From Salipaludibacillus sp. CUR1 (GTDB lineage Bacteria; Bacillota; Bacilli; Bacillales; Salisediminibacteriaceae), in contig NZ_JAIWPE010000039.1 in assembly GCF_021028955.1 (NCBI RefSeq), forward strand, positions 1 to 64,000: 64,000 bases of DNA, given 5' to 3'. Below are positions 50,310 to 62,202 of the stretch, piece by piece. The notes below the pieces were generated by a model, which saw only the letters and a list, made by a program, of their open reading frames with translations, did not search any database and had not been told where the DNA came from. A program made the position numbers and the translations under genes. Position 1 is the first letter of the stretch, and each line of letters opens with the position of its first letter.

Positions 50310-50859
50310 ATTTAAAGCTGGCCACATAATCAGAAAGCAGATGCTGCTTCTCTTCTTCTGACTGTGCATAATAGTCCTTATCAGAGGGCAGGCACAAGTA
50401 ACTGAGGAATATACCGCTTAATTGGCGTTCCCAATTGGCCGTATCAATATGAAGGTTGTTCAGTTCGGCATGGTCCTTCACGGCCTTCTCAAGCGAACAG
50501 AATATCATTTCAGGCAAGTCAATTTCTTCAGGAAGGCTGTCCATTAGACGTTCGGCTAATAGCATTCTCACAAGACTGCGGTTTTGTGAAATGAGGTTAA
50601 GCCGGTTATCAATTAACACACGTAAAAACTCTTCCGTATCTTTTATTTCCGCTTCTTCCTTCCACTTTAAAAAATCTTGTGCTTCCACTACTGATTTTAC
50701 CGCAGCCGTAAACAATCGTTCCTTTGTTCCAAACTTGCGGAACAACGTCATTTCAGCAACTTCCGCTTCATTAGCTAATTCCTGGGTGGTAGCCTGGAAG
50801 CCTTTATTAATAAACACTTTAATTGCAGCGTTTTTAATCTGCTCTGTTTTATCTCTCAT
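50296..50859 (-). CDS. TetR/AcrR-family transcriptional regulator
   Basis: 187 residues. The helix-turn-helix is at residues 20-50 (FINKGFQATTQELANEAEVAEMTLFRKFGTKERLF), typical of TetR. The C-terminal ligand domain is helical and not conserved. The ATG follows GAGGAGTATTAT. In B. subtilis the tetR gene yerO beside gatB controls the exporter gene swrC; here no exporter gene is adjacent, so the target is unknown. Its last three codons and stop lie in a perfect palindrome shared with other intergenic sites. Confidence 0.9.
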   Translation of the reverse strand: MRDKTEQIKNAAIKVFINKGFQATTQELANEAEVAEMTLFRKFGTKERLFTAAVKSVVEAQDFLKWKEEAEIKDTEEFLRVLIDNRLNLISQNRSLVRMLLAERLMDSLPEEIDLPEMIFCSLEKAVKDHAELNNLHIDTANWERQLSGIFLSYLCLPSDKDYYAQSEEEKQHLLSDYVASFKLKRE

Positions 50860-51115
50860 ATAATACTCCTCTTTACCCTTTCAGCCAGATTACAATTGTG
50901 AGGCTATTAATTGCAATCCGGCTAAAATTCGGATAGGTAATTATTAGTTGCTGTTAAGCTGCTATATCAATAAGCATCACCATAATATCAAACCTGCCCG
51001 ATGGTTACCATAATAATCCTATATTATAAATTAATGACTATCTATAAGTTAATTTATGGAGAAATCTTTTTCTTTTGTCTTAGTTGTTAATCCTCAGGAA
51101 AAACAAGCTGATGAT

Positions 51116-51155
51116 AAAAAAACTCACCTGGCCCCTCAGGGCAAGATGAGTTCCT
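51116..51155 (-). terminator. gatB: intrinsic terminator behind gatB
   Basis: AACTCA and TGAGTT (51121-51126/51147-51152) plus an inner CCTGGCCCC/GGGCAAG-type helix; T residues follow on the minus strand. The 256 bp between this and tetR show no gene. Confidence 0.8.
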
Positions 51156-51160
51156 TACGT

Positions 51161-52594
51161 TTATCTTTGTTTAATCTCTTCAACGAGCAATTTATTGACC
51201 ACCTGCGGGTTGGCTTTTCCTTTAGATGCTTTCATAATCTGGCCGACGAGGAAGCCGATTGCTTTATCTTTCCCGTTTTTATAATCGTCCACTGACTGAG
51301 GGTTCTCATCCAGTGTCTTCACGACCATTTCCCGGATTTCACCTTCGTCGCTGATTTGAACGAGGCCCTTGTCTTTAACGATCTTTTCAGGATCCCCGCC
51401 TTTTTCAATCAGTTCTTTAAACACCTTCTTCGCAATTTTTGAAGAAATCGTGCCTTTTTCTATTAACTGAATCATTTTAACAAGAGCGTCGGGCGTTAAC
51501 GGCACATCGGTAATTTCTTTACCATTCTGGTTTAAATAGGCGCTTACTTCCCCCATGAGCCAGTTAGACAGCTGCTTTGGAGGACCGTCAAATTCCAGTC
51601 CTTCTTCAAAAAAGTCGCTCATTGCTTTTTGCTGGGTAAGCACCTTCGCATCGTATTCCGGCAGACCTAATTTTTTTATATAGCGCTTTTGTCTGGCGTC
51701 GGGCAATTCCGGAATGCTTTCGCGCACCCGTTCAATCCATTCATCATTAATATACAAGTTTTCGAGATCCGGTTCAGGGAAGTACCTGTAATCATCAGAG
51801 CCTTCTTTTACTCTCATCAGAATGGTTTTCTTTCCGGCGTCATCCCAACGGCGCGTCTCCTGAAGTATTTTAACCCCGTTTAACAGGTCTTTCTCCTGGC
51901 GCTTTTCTTCATACTCCAGCCCTTTTTGCACGTGGGTAAAGGAGTTCAGGTTTTTAAGTTCAGTTTTTGTTCCAAACTCTTTCTGGCCTTTAGGGCGCAG
52001 TGACACGTTAGCATCACAACGCAGCGAGCCTTCCTCCATCTTACAGTCGGAAACTTCTGTGTACTGCATAATCGCCTTCAGTTTTTCCAGATAAGCGTAG
52101 GCTTCTTCAGGGCTTCTTATATCCGGCTCAGATACGATCTCAACAAGCGGGGTTCCTACACGGTTATAATCAACGAGGCTGTAGCCTTCCCCTTCTGCGT
52201 GTGTCAGTTTCCCTGCATCTTCTTCAAGGTGAAGACGGGTAATACCGATCTTCTTTTTCTCGCCGTTCACTTCAATTTCGATCCAGCCATTCTCACCGAC
52301 CGGCTTATCGAATTGGGAAATCTGGTACGCCTTAGGGTTATCCGGGTAAAAATAATTTTTCCGGTCAAATTTAGTGAGGCGGTTAATGTCGCAGTTTAAA
52401 GCCATAGATGCTTTCATAGCGAAGTCAACGGCCTGTTTATTTAACACAGGCAGAACCCCGGGATGGCCTAAACAGACAGGACATGTATGGGTATTAGGCG
52501 GCGCTCCGAATTCGGTAGAGCAGCCGCAGAAAATCTTTGAGTTCGTTTTTAGTTCAACGTGCACTTCTAATCCAATGACAGTTTCAAAACTCAT
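51161..52594 (-). CDS. gatB: aspartyl/glutamyl-tRNA amidotransferase subunit B
   Basis: 477 residues, standard. [23 protein letters not shown] at the start, a C-x-C...C-x-x-C zinc site (CGCSTEFG...TCPVCLG), and [18 protein letters not shown] are the cradle domain with the kinase-type active site. [15 protein letters not shown] follows, and the YqeY-like tail domain ends [24 protein letters not shown]. With GatA and GatC it turns Glu-tRNA(Gln) into Gln-tRNA(Gln). It is the last gene of gatCAB. Confidence 0.97.
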   Translation of the reverse strand: MSFETVIGLEVHVELKTNSKIFCGCSTEFGAPPNTHTCPVCLGHPGVLPVLNKQAVDFAMKASMALNCDINRLTKFDRKNYFYPDNPKAYQISQFDKPVGENGWIEIEVNGEKKKIGITRLHLEEDAGKLTHAEGEGYSLVDYNRVGTPLVEIVSEPDIRSPEEAYAYLEKLKAIMQYTEVSDCKMEEGSLRCDANVSLRPKGQKEFGTKTELKNLNSFTHVQKGLEYEEKRQEKDLLNGVKILQETRRWDDAGKKTILMRVKEGSDDYRYFPEPDLENLYINDEWIERVRESIPELPDARQKRYIKKLGLPEYDAKVLTQQKAMSDFFEEGLEFDGPPKQLSNWLMGEVSAYLNQNGKEITDVPLTPDALVKMIQLIEKGTISSKIAKKVFKELIEKGGDPEKIVKDKGLVQISDEGEIREMVVKTLDENPQSVDDYKNGKDKAIGFLVGQIMKASKGKANPQVVNKLLVEEIKQR

Positions 52595-52609
52595 TCTCAG
52601 TCTCCCTCC

Positions 52610-54070
52610 TTACAGTTCCGGCTTTAATTTATGATGGTCGGTGGCCTGTTCAAAGGCATGGGCCACTTTATATACTGTTTCTTCATCGAAGTGTTTCCCG
52701 ATAATTTGCAGACCGACAGGCAGTCCATCAGACAGCCCGCATGGAACGCTTATAGCAGGCACTCCTGCGAGGTTCATCAAGTTCGTTAAAATATCATTCA
52801 CATACATCGTTAACGGATCTTCAACATTTTCTCCGATTCCAAACGGCACAGTAGGCGTGGTTGGGCCGATTAACACATCGTATTGAAGGAATAAATCTTC
52901 GAAGTCTTCTTTAACGAGCGTTCTGACTTTCTGGGCTTTCGTATAATAAGCGTCGTAATATCCGGAACTTAAAGCAAAGGTGCCGAGCATAATCCGGCGT
53001 TTTACTTCATCGCCGAATCCTTCACTTCGGGTCTTTTTATAAGTCTGAAGAAGCTCGTTTTCTTCTTTTCTGACGCCGTAGCGGATTCCGTCAAATCGTG
53101 CCAGGTTGGCTGACGCTTCTGAAGAAGACAGAATATAATAGGCCGGAAGGGCGTATTTCGAATGAGGCAGAGAGACTTCCTTGCACGTTGCGCCTAGCTC
53201 TTCAAGCTTGGCAAGTGCCTCTTTTATGCGGGCCTTCACCCCGTCTTCTACCCCTGCTGCTAAAAATTCTTTTGGAACGCCGATCTTCATTCCTTTAATA
53301 TCCCCTGTTAAAGCTTTCAAATAGTCAGGGACAGGCTTATCCACACTTGTGGAATCCCGGTGGTCATGTCCGGCAATTTTCTGCATGACATAAGCATTGT
53401 CTTCCACTGTCCGGGTGATTGGCCCGATCTGGTCAAGTGATGACGCAAAGGCAATCAGACCGTAACGGGAGACACGTCCATATGTAGGCTTTAAACCGAC
53501 AACCCCGCAAAAAGCGGCAGGTTCACGGATAGAACCGCCCGTATCTGAACCCAGCGTAAAAGGAACTTGTCCGGATGCAACTGCAGCGGCAGAACCCCCG
53601 CTTGAGCCTCCCGGAACACGTGATAAATCCCATGGGTTTCGGCACAGCTTGTAGCTGGAATTTTCATTAGATGACCCCATTGCAAATTCATCCATATTAA
53701 GCTTGCCGACAGTGATCGTGTTAGCGTCGATTAATTTCTCTACCGCTGTGGCATTGTACACTGGTTCAAAATTATCCAGGATCTGGCTGGCAGCAGTCGT
53801 CTTCATCCCGATGGTCATCATATTATCTTTTATTCCGACCGGCAGGCCAAACAATATTTCTGAAGGGTCTGCTTTTCCTTCAGCTAACTGTTCATCAAGC
53901 TTTTTAGCCTGTGCCATGGCACTTTCTTCGTTTAAAAGAAGGAAAGCCCCTACTTTATCGTCCACTTCTTTTATTCGTTTAAATGATTCCTTAACGAGAT
54001 CAGTCACTGTTACTTCCTGTTTATGTAGCAATTCATGTAAATCACTTAACGTGTGATCAAACAGTTCCAT
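52610..54070 (-). CDS. gatA: aspartyl/glutamyl-tRNA amidotransferase subunit A
   Basis: 486 residues of the amidase-signature family. [10 protein letters not shown] supplies the catalytic lysine near residue 79, and [37 protein letters not shown] (residues 151-187) holds the cis-serine and the nucleophilic serine. It releases ammonia from glutamine for GatB. The gene starts with ATG behind GGGAGGGAAATA, 15 bp behind gatC and 15 bp before gatB. Confidence 0.97.
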   Translation of the reverse strand: MELFDHTLSDLHELLHKQEVTVTDLVKESFKRIKEVDDKVGAFLLLNEESAMAQAKKLDEQLAEGKADPSEILFGLPVGIKDNMMTIGMKTTAASQILDNFEPVYNATAVEKLIDANTITVGKLNMDEFAMGSSNENSSYKLCRNPWDLSRVPGGSSGGSAAAVASGQVPFTLGSDTGGSIREPAAFCGVVGLKPTYGRVSRYGLIAFASSLDQIGPITRTVEDNAYVMQKIAGHDHRDSTSVDKPVPDYLKALTGDIKGMKIGVPKEFLAAGVEDGVKARIKEALAKLEELGATCKEVSLPHSKYALPAYYILSSSEASANLARFDGIRYGVRKEENELLQTYKKTRSEGFGDEVKRRIMLGTFALSSGYYDAYYTKAQKVRTLVKEDFEDLFLQYDVLIGPTTPTVPFGIGENVEDPLTMYVNDILTNLMNLAGVPAISVPCGLSDGLPVGLQIIGKHFDEETVYKVAHAFEQATDHHKLKPEL

Positions 54071-54085
54071 TAATTATTTCCCTCC

Positions 54086-54376
54086 CTACTCAAGCACTGA
54101 CGGCACTTTAAATTGCCCGTCTTTTTGGTCTGGTGCATTTCTCAACGTTTCTTCCCTTGGCAATGAAGGCTTTACTTCATCTTCCCTAAGAACATTCTGA
54201 ACATCCAGGACGTGGGATGTCGGCTCTACGTTATCTGTGTGAAGTTCATTTAACTGTTCAGCAAAATTAATAATTTCATCAAGTTCAAAAGCAAATTTCT
54301 CGATTTCTTCTTCGGTAAATTCAAGCCTCGCCAAGTGGGCGACGTGTTTCACCTGATTCTTCGTGATTCTTTCCAT
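54086..54376 (-). CDS. gatC: aspartyl/glutamyl-tRNA amidotransferase subunit C
   Basis: 96 residues, standard. The protein begins with a helical segment ([49 protein letters not shown] in two parts) and ends in the proline-rich [33 protein letters not shown] that wraps around GatA and GatB. GGAGGTGCGGGAAG precedes the ATG. It opens the gatCAB operon. The promoter should lie within 54377-54480; no convincing -35/-10 pair was read. Confidence 0.96.
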   Translation of the reverse strand: MERITKNQVKHVAHLARLEFTEEEIEKFAFELDEIINFAEQLNELHTDNVEPTSHVLDVQNVLREDEVKPSLPREETLRNAPDQKDGQFKVPSVLE

Positions 54377-54487
54377 CTTCCCGCACCTCCAAAATAACTG
54401 AATCTTTGCTCAAAATCTGACTTTACAATAGTATGATCATATCAAATAAGCACCGTACAAGCAATCAGAGCCTGAAACAGGGAAAAA

Positions 54488-54540
54488 CTGGGGGGTCTGT
54501 CCCTCCAGAAACTGGGGGGACAGACCCCCCAGTTTCTGGA
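54488..54540. repeat. dispersed G6/C6 hairpin element, copy 3 (two in tandem)
   Basis: CTGGGGGG-TCTGT-CCCTCCAG (54488-54508, one changed base) is followed directly by TCCAGAAACTGGGGGG-ACAGA-CCCCCCAGTTTCTGGA (54504-54540, perfect 16-bp stem). The loop sequence is TCTGT in one and ACAGA in the other, each the complement of the other, so the two lie in opposite directions. Confidence 0.85.
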
Positions 54541-54545
54541 ACAGC

Positions 54546-54586
54546 AAAAAACACCGCAGGCCAGCGGAGTGCCGCTGCCTGCGGTG
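54546..54586 (-). terminator. putP: intrinsic terminator behind putP
   Basis: CACCGCAGG/CCTGCGGTG (54552-54560/54578-54586) and CAGCGG/CCGCTG (54562-54567/54572-54577) with one bulged base and loop AGTG, then six T residues on the minus strand. Confidence 0.9.
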
Positions 54587-54598
54587 CAGAAGATTCAT

Positions 54599-56065
54599 TT
54601 ACAAGCTTGCTTTAAATTTATCGAATTGTTCCAGAACTTCTTTCTCAGGCTCTTTTGTTGCGAGAGAAACCGCATAAACGGCAATCCACGCCAGAATAAA
54701 ACCTGGAATAATTTCATATAGAGCAAACGGGATAACTCCATTAGCAGTTAGAATATCCCAAATAATCACAGTCGCACCGCCGACGATCATTCCGGCGAGT
54801 GCTCCCCATTTCGTCATCCGCTTCCAGAAAAGCGCCAGAATCACAACCGGGCCGAAAGCTGCCCCAAATCCTGCCCAGGCGTAACCGACAAGGTCGAGTA
54901 CTGTAGATTCAGGATTATAGGCGAGAAAGATCGCAAACAGGGCAATGGCCACGACACCAAGTCTTCCGACTAAAACGAGTTCACGCTGAGAAGCGTTTTT
55001 ACGGAAGAGCGCTTTGTAAAAGTCCTCAGTCAATGCACTTGACGATACAAGCAGCTGTGAATCAATCGTACTCATAATCGCAGCTAAAATAGCGGCAAGC
55101 AGGAAGCCGGACACCCATGGATGGAAGAGCACCTGAGTGAACTCAATAAACACTGTTTCAGGGTTATCAAGTGGAGATTCGGCAAAATAGGCGATTCCCA
55201 CAAACCCGGTGAAAATAGCACCGAACAGGGCGAAGACCATCCAGCTCATCCCTACAAGCCGGGCTTTCGGAATCTCTGCTTTCGATTTAACTGCCATAAA
55301 ACGGGCGATAATATGAGGCTGTCCAAAATAACCGAGTCCCCATGCCAGAAGTGAAATAATACCCAGTGTGGTCGTTCCGGTAAAGACGTCTAAATAAACA
55401 GGGTCTATCTCTCCAACCCGCTGAACAGTTTGATTCCATCCCCCCATGTTTTGAATAGCCACTATAGGCACAATAATTAAAGCTAAAAACATGAGGATCC
55501 CCTGAGCAAAGTCTGTCCAGGATACAGCGAGGAAGCCTCCAAGAAAAGTATATGAAATAATAACAATGGCTCCGATCCATAGCGCCTGGGTATAGGTGAA
55601 CCCGAATGAATTTTCAAATAAAATAGCGCCGCCGACAAGACCGGAAGATGTATAGAACGCAAAGAATACTAAAATAACAAGTGCTGATACAATTCGTAAG
55701 ATTTTAGTCTGATCATTAAATCTGTTTTCAAAGAAATCAGGAAGCGTGATAGAATCACCCGCGATTTCCGTATACATTCGAAGCCGTGTGGCGATAAACT
55801 GCCAATTCAGATAGGCACCCATCGCCAGACCGATACCAATCCATATTTCCGTCATCCCGTAGGCGTACATCGCTCCTGGAAGACCCAGCAGCAGCCAGCT
55901 GCTCATATCTGAAGCACCGGCACTTAATGCAGCGACGCCCCCGCCAAGACGGCGTCCGCCTAAAACGTAGTCAGATAAATTACTGGTCATTTTGTAGGCT
56001 ACGAGCCCAATTGCCAGCATACCTACCAGATAAATAATAAAGGTAATTAACGTGGAAGTATCCAC
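54599..56065 (-). CDS. putP: sodium/proline symporter (SSS family, PutP/OpuE type)
   Basis: 488 residues with 13 membrane segments. LGGRRLGGGVAALSAGASDMSSWLLLGLPGAMYAYG around residues 35-70 is the family start with the sodium-site serines, and GYFGQPHIIARFMAVKSKAEIPKARLVGMSWM near 250 and SQLLVSSSALTEDFYKALF near 330 are typical of proline carriers. B. subtilis has the osmotically regulated OpuE in the same place beside gatC, so osmoprotection is possible. The GTG at 56065 follows AGGAGAGAGTAGAT and lies two bases behind the stop of a 34-codon gene. Confidence 0.93.
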   Translation of the reverse strand: MDTSTLITFIIYLVGMLAIGLVAYKMTSNLSDYVLGGRRLGGGVAALSAGASDMSSWLLLGLPGAMYAYGMTEIWIGIGLAMGAYLNWQFIATRLRMYTEIAGDSITLPDFFENRFNDQTKILRIVSALVILVFFAFYTSSGLVGGAILFENSFGFTYTQALWIGAIVIISYTFLGGFLAVSWTDFAQGILMFLALIIVPIVAIQNMGGWNQTVQRVGEIDPVYLDVFTGTTTLGIISLLAWGLGYFGQPHIIARFMAVKSKAEIPKARLVGMSWMVFALFGAIFTGFVGIAYFAESPLDNPETVFIEFTQVLFHPWVSGFLLAAILAAIMSTIDSQLLVSSSALTEDFYKALFRKNASQRELVLVGRLGVVAIALFAIFLAYNPESTVLDLVGYAWAGFGAAFGPVVILALFWKRMTKWGALAGMIVGGATVIIWDILTANGVIPFALYEIIPGFILAWIAVYAVSLATKEPEKEVLEQFDKFKASL

Positions 56066-56067
56066 AT

Positions 56068-56172
56068 CTACTCTCTCCTCTCAGTAAAAAACGTTATTAT
56101 TGATAAGATCACTAAAAGCGGCATTGGAACAAAAAGCCAGAACCAAGTTGCTGTTGTCAATGCGTGCTCCAT
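56068..56172 (-). CDS. 34-residue symporter-associated membrane peptide
   Basis: GGAGGAGGTGACTTC precedes the ATG at 56172, one of the best ribosome sites in the window. The product is one membrane helix (TWFWLFVPMPLLVILSIITFF) with a basic/acidic tail ERRE. Its stop TAG is almost joined to the putP start, so the two are translated together. Small accessory peptides of this kind are known beside sodium/solute symporter genes in Bacilli; the function is unproven. Single-helix peptides often modulate or stabilise the transporter beside them. Confidence 0.8.
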   Translation of the reverse strand: MEHALTTATWFWLFVPMPLLVILSIITFFTERRE

Positions 56173-56508
56173 GAAGTCACCTCCTCCGGTTATTCATTTC
56201 AGGAGCGGCCTCTTAAAAGGCTTAATAGTAGTATCTCCGTATACATCGGTATACATTTATCCAAATATTTCAAATAAACTGTAACTCCTGAAATAAAAGT
56301 CACAAGCAGAACTATACCACAATTAAGAGTAAAGAACATTCTGAACTTTTTTATTTTCAAACGGTTATGTATTTTTATACATTAAAAGCCGCTAATAATC
56401 CGTTATCATTTTTATATAAACATATATATTCATAAAAAATAATGAAAATAAATTGAGGTTTTCACATAATTAACATAATTTTTTATAGCAGATTTACAAT
56501 TTAAGTAA
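56173..56508. other. putP upstream region, 336 bp without gene
   Basis: AT-rich. On the minus strand ATGTATACCG and ATGTATACGG stand in direct repeat at 56236-56255, 65-85 bp before the small symporter gene, and may be a protein site. GTTTAT-N11-GGATAA nearby resembles a sigma-B promoter but the spacing is short. No clear sigma-A promoter was found. Confidence 0.35.
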
Positions 56509-56540
56509 AAAAAATCCCGGACATATTAAATATGTCCGGG
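56509..56540 (-). terminator. camS: intrinsic terminator behind camS
   Basis: CCCGGACATATT and AATATGTCCGGG (56516-56527/56529-56540) form a perfect palindrome, followed on the minus strand by A and eight T residues. Confidence 0.9.
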
Positions 56541-56550
56541 GGAGATTCGG

Positions 56551-57729
56551 TTATCTGTAAACATGAATATAAGGTTCCTGCTCCGGATATTGAACAACAA
56601 GTCCCTCCGGCCCGTTAACCGACTCAATATACACATAAATTGGGGCCGGCACCGAAAAGGCGGAATCCAGCCTTCCGCTGATAAACTGAGTCAATGCAAT
56701 GATCTCTGCTTTTCCGTGGGACTGCAGATTCAGTTCTATTTTTAATTCATCCAGATTTTCATTTTTATAACGCCCTTTACCAACGACTCCTACCTGATGG
56801 TCAAAGAAGTTTTCAATATCTTCCCTGAACTGCGAGAAACTGCTCGATAGATTCGGCTGCACATCTCTTGCCCTGTTGGAAGGAAAAACGAAATAATCCT
56901 CATTAATCGCTTCCCAGCTGCCGAGCTCCATCTCTCCGCTGCCAGCCTGGCTTAATGACACGAACCTTCCCGGCACCACCGATCCGCGGCCTTCTTCCTG
57001 ATAGAGGGCAAACGTCACAGGTACTTCTTCAAGGCCTTCTATTTCCCTCATTCTCTCAAGCATCGTCTGGGCAGCCCGCTGGCCGTATTCGAGAGCTTCC
57101 TCATCGTCTATGTCTCTTTCATGAAAGTGGTAGCCGCCATCTTCATCTTCTGTCTGGAAGTAATAAACATCATTCAATGATATGCCCATAACAACACCGC
57201 CTAATGACACACCATCCTCTTCACTTCCCGTGTAATAATTATGTTCCATAATATGAGACAACACTAACGGATTATCGCCCATCTGATCTTCAGTTGATTC
57301 TTCATCTGCTAAAGGAGGATTCAAGCCGTACATATAACGTTCTTCTTCAGGGTCGTATCTGCGAAGCCAGCTGTTTATCCGCCCTCCGGAAAGAAAAGTT
57401 CCTTCCTGAAAAAAATACTCTTCCTGGTCATACACTCCGCTTGCAATCTCCATGAGACCCAGTTCAAACTGATTTATATCAACCCGGCTATTCATCGAAT
57501 GAGCTACGCTTCCCCGTGATTCACTCCGCTGGTACGTCCCGTCTACGAGCACATTCCTGTAAAAATGGTCGGGGGACTCAATGGTTGGGGTAATGAGGTA
57601 TTCCATCTCTTCCTCTTCCTCAGTCTCTTCCACCACGATCACATCTTCTTCGCTTCTTTCCAGACCTGGAATACAACCGGATAACATCACAGCACATACA
57701 AGACTCAAAAAAACTAACTTTTTCTTCAT
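56551..57729 (-). CDS. camS: CamS-family sex-pheromone lipoprotein
   Basis: 392 residues. KKKLVFLSLVCAVMLSGC is a lipoprotein signal with the cysteine at 19. A very acidic spacer follows (VVEETEEEEEMEYL). The mature part matches the CamS fold with RNVLVDGTYQRSESRG, GGVVMGISLNDVYYF and FQTEDEDGGYHFHERDID. In Staphylococcus and Enterococcus relatives the processed signal peptide acts as a conjugation pheromone; the equivalent here would come from the VCAVMLSG stretch. In B. subtilis the homologue yerH also lies directly behind ligA. The gene has its own terminator. Confidence 0.92.
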   Translation of the reverse strand: MKKKLVFLSLVCAVMLSGCIPGLERSEEDVIVVEETEEEEEMEYLITPTIESPDHFYRNVLVDGTYQRSESRGSVAHSMNSRVDINQFELGLMEIASGVYDQEEYFFQEGTFLSGGRINSWLRRYDPEEERYMYGLNPPLADEESTEDQMGDNPLVLSHIMEHNYYTGSEEDGVSLGGVVMGISLNDVYYFQTEDEDGGYHFHERDIDDEEALEYGQRAAQTMLERMREIEGLEEVPVTFALYQEEGRGSVVPGRFVSLSQAGSGEMELGSWEAINEDYFVFPSNRARDVQPNLSSSFSQFREDIENFFDHQVGVVGKGRYKNENLDELKIELNLQSHGKAEIIALTQFISGRLDSAFSVPAPIYVYIESVNGPEGLVVQYPEQEPYIHVYR

Positions 57730-57874
57730 TCATCCCACACTCCTCGCCACCGGCCCATGGCGTGTTCATCTGTCGATATACAAGCAGTCGGCCGATTAAC
57801 AATCTCTCAGTTATTTTCTCATACTGTCCCTTTGTAATCCAGCCAACCTTTTGATTTATTTTCATCTGTGAAAA

Positions 57875-59890
<2,016 letters not shown>

Positions 59891-62140
59891 TTAACCTTTC
59901 GTAATCGGGGCAAATTTAGCGGCCAGCCGCTTCACGCCAACTTCAGGGAAAGCGATATCGAGTTCCACGTTCTCTCCGCTGCCTTTTAAGCTGACGACGG
60001 TTCCTGTGCCCCATTTTTTGTGAAGGGCTTTGTCACCCACTGCCCAGGCAAACGAGGCTCCCTGGGTGGTCGTTGTCTGAGGGCGCGGTGATGGCTTTCG
60101 AGGCTGCGGCTGAGGCCTGGCAGAGCTTTGTGCCGGCCTGCCACCGCCACCCGATCGGGACGTCTTCATCCAAGGCGGTGTCGCTGCCTGTGCCCTTCCG
60201 CCTTGCGCTTCTTCCACCAATTCATCAGGAATTTCACTTAAAAACCTGGAAGGCGGGTTCATATTCGTCCGGCCGTAAAGTGTCCGCATACGGGCCCGGC
60301 TCATATAAAGATGGCGCTCAGCACGTGTTATACCGACGTAAGCAAGACGGCGCTCCTCTTCCATCTCCACTTCTTCCATTAAAGCCCGGCTGTGCGGGAA
60401 GACGCCTTCTTCAAGCCCGATCAGGAAAACAACCGGGAACTCAAGCCCCTTTGCTGAGTGAAGGGTCATAAGAAGCAGCTTTTCTTCCGCTTCCTCATCG
60501 TCATCCACCTGATCGATATCTGCGATAAGCGCCAGATCAGTCAGGAAAGCAACGAGTGTTTTATCTTCATTCACTTCTTCAAACTCTTTTGCTACGGTTA
60601 AAAATTCATTTATGTTTTCCAGGCGGCCTTCTGCCTCTAAACTTTTATCATTTTTCAGCATGTCCCTGTAGCCTGTTTTCTCGAGAAGCTCTTCTACAAG
60701 TTCCATGACCGGCAGATATTCCTGCATCTGCACCCAGCCTCTCAACTGGTCGCCGAACTCGCTGAGCGTCTTTGTAAATCTGGCGCTCAGGCCGACCTGA
60801 TCAATTTCCTGAATCGTCTGGAAGAGTGACAAATCATGATGGTTCGCGTACGCCTGAAGTTTATCAAGTGTCGTATTGCCGATGCCCCGCTTTGGAACAT
60901 TAATAATCCGCCGCAAACTGATATCATCGTCCGGATTCGCCACAAGCCGCAAATACGCAAGCAGGTCTTTAATCTCTTTTCTGTCATAGAACTTCGTGCC
61001 GCCCACAATGGTATACGGCAAGTTGGATTTTACGAAAAGTTCCTCAATAACACGGGACTGGGCATTAGTCCTGTAAAGCACTGCAATGTCAGCAGCTGTA
61101 TACTTTCCGCTGTCTATATGTTCCTTAATTTTACCGACCACATGCTGAGCTTCATCATGCTCATTGTCAGCCTCATAATAATTGAGTTTATCCCCGTCGA
61201 TATTCTGTGTCCAAAGGTTTTTAGGCTTACGTCCTGTATTATGGTCGATAACTTTATTGGCAGCGTCAAGAATCCGTTTCGTGGAACGGTAATTCTGCTC
61301 AAGCATTACCACTGTAGCATTCGAATAATCTTTCTCGAACGACATAATGTTCTGGATGTCCGCTCCCCGCCACCGGTAAATAGACTGGTCAGAGTCACCA
61401 ACGACACAGATATTTTTATGGCGGTCGGCCATCATATTAACTAACACATATTGTGCCCTGTTCGTATCCTGATACTCGTCTACCATAATATAGCGGAATC
61501 GGCGCTGGTAATACTCCAGCACTTCCGGCACTTGTTTAAAAAGCCTGATTGTCGTCATAATCAAGTCGTCAAAATCAAGCGCCTGATTTTTCTTCAGCTC
61601 CTTCTGATACGCTTCATACACTTTATGAACGGTGTCTTCATAATACCCGTTAGCTGTTTTTGCATAATCAGCCGGTGTCTTCAACTCATTTTTCGCCGAG
61701 CTGATTGACCCGAGAATGGAACGGGGATCAAACTTCTTCGGATCCAGATTCATTTCTTTGACAAGCCGCTTAATGACCGTTTTCTGGTCAGTTGAATCCA
61801 GGATTGTAAAATTCCGGTTGAAACCGATACGGTCGATATCCCTGCGGAGAATCCGCACACACATCGAGTGGAACGTCGAAATCCACATATCTTCAGCTTC
61901 GCCGCCGATAATGCTCTTCACACGGTCTTTCATTTCGCGGGCTGCCTTGTTCGTAAATGTAATAGCCAGAATAGACCAGTGCGGCACCCCTTTTTCACCG
62001 ATTAAATAAGCAATTCTGTGCGTCAGTACGCGCGTCTTTCCACTACCCGCACCTGCCATAATCAGCAGCGGACCGTCTCCGTGCCTGACCGCTTCCTGCT
62101 GTTCAGGGTTTAATCCTTCCAATAATTCGTTTCTCATCAT
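59891..62140 (-). CDS. pcrA: ATP-dependent DNA helicase PcrA (UvrD family)
   Basis: About 749 residues. [18 protein letters not shown] is Walker [15 protein letters not shown] motif Ia, [13 protein letters not shown] motif [19 protein letters not shown] motif [11 protein letters not shown] motif [18 protein letters not shown] motif V and [13 protein letters not shown] motif VI. A low-complexity R/P/Q linker ([19 protein letters not shown]) leads to the C-terminal Tudor-like domain that binds RNA polymerase. It acts in repair and in conflicts of replication with transcription. The start is either the ATG at 62140 or 62137; GGTGG stands just before. Confidence 0.97.
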   Translation of the reverse strand: MMRNELLEGLNPEQQEAVRHGDGPLLIMAGAGSGKTRVLTHRIAYLIGEKGVPHWSILAITFTNKAAREMKDRVKSIIGGEAEDMWISTFHSMCVRILRRDIDRIGFNRNFTILDSTDQKTVIKRLVKEMNLDPKKFDPRSILGSISSAKNELKTPADYAKTANGYYEDTVHKVYEAYQKELKKNQALDFDDLIMTTIRLFKQVPEVLEYYQRRFRYIMVDEYQDTNRAQYVLVNMMADRHKNICVVGDSDQSIYRWRGADIQNIMSFEKDYSNATVVMLEQNYRSTKRILDAANKVIDHNTGRKPKNLWTQNIDGDKLNYYEADNEHDEAQHVVGKIKEHIDSGKYTAADIAVLYRTNAQSRVIEELFVKSNLPYTIVGGTKFYDRKEIKDLLAYLRLVANPDDDISLRRIINVPKRGIGNTTLDKLQAYANHHDLSLFQTIQEIDQVGLSARFTKTLSEFGDQLRGWVQMQEYLPVMELVEELLEKTGYRDMLKNDKSLEAEGRLENINEFLTVAKEFEEVNEDKTLVAFLTDLALIADIDQVDDDEEAEEKLLLMTLHSAKGLEFPVVFLIGLEEGVFPHSRALMEEVEMEEERRLAYVGITRAERHLYMSRARMRTLYGRTNMNPPSRFLSEIPDELVEEAQGGRAQAATPPWMKTSRSGGGGRPAQSSARPQPQPRKPSPRPQTTTTQGASFAWAVGDKALHKKWGTGTVVSLKGSGENVELDIAFPEVGVKRLAAKFAPITKG

Positions 62141-62202
62141 ACCACCATCCAAACGTACGTTCTGTTTTGTTCTATTTTACTCTTTCCCGTGAGCTTATAC
62201 AA

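Noticed and set aside
51056-51295. 79-codon plus-strand frame across the end of gatB
   Set aside because: Antisense to conserved gatB codons and to its terminator; no ribosome site.
54433-54615. 60-codon frame upstream of gatC (GGSVPPETGGTDPPV words)
   Set aside because: It is the translation of the hairpin repeats and terminator, with no ribosome site.
57620-57865. 81-codon frame overlapping the camS start
   Set aside because: Overlaps the signal peptide of camS in another frame and has no ribosome site or homology.
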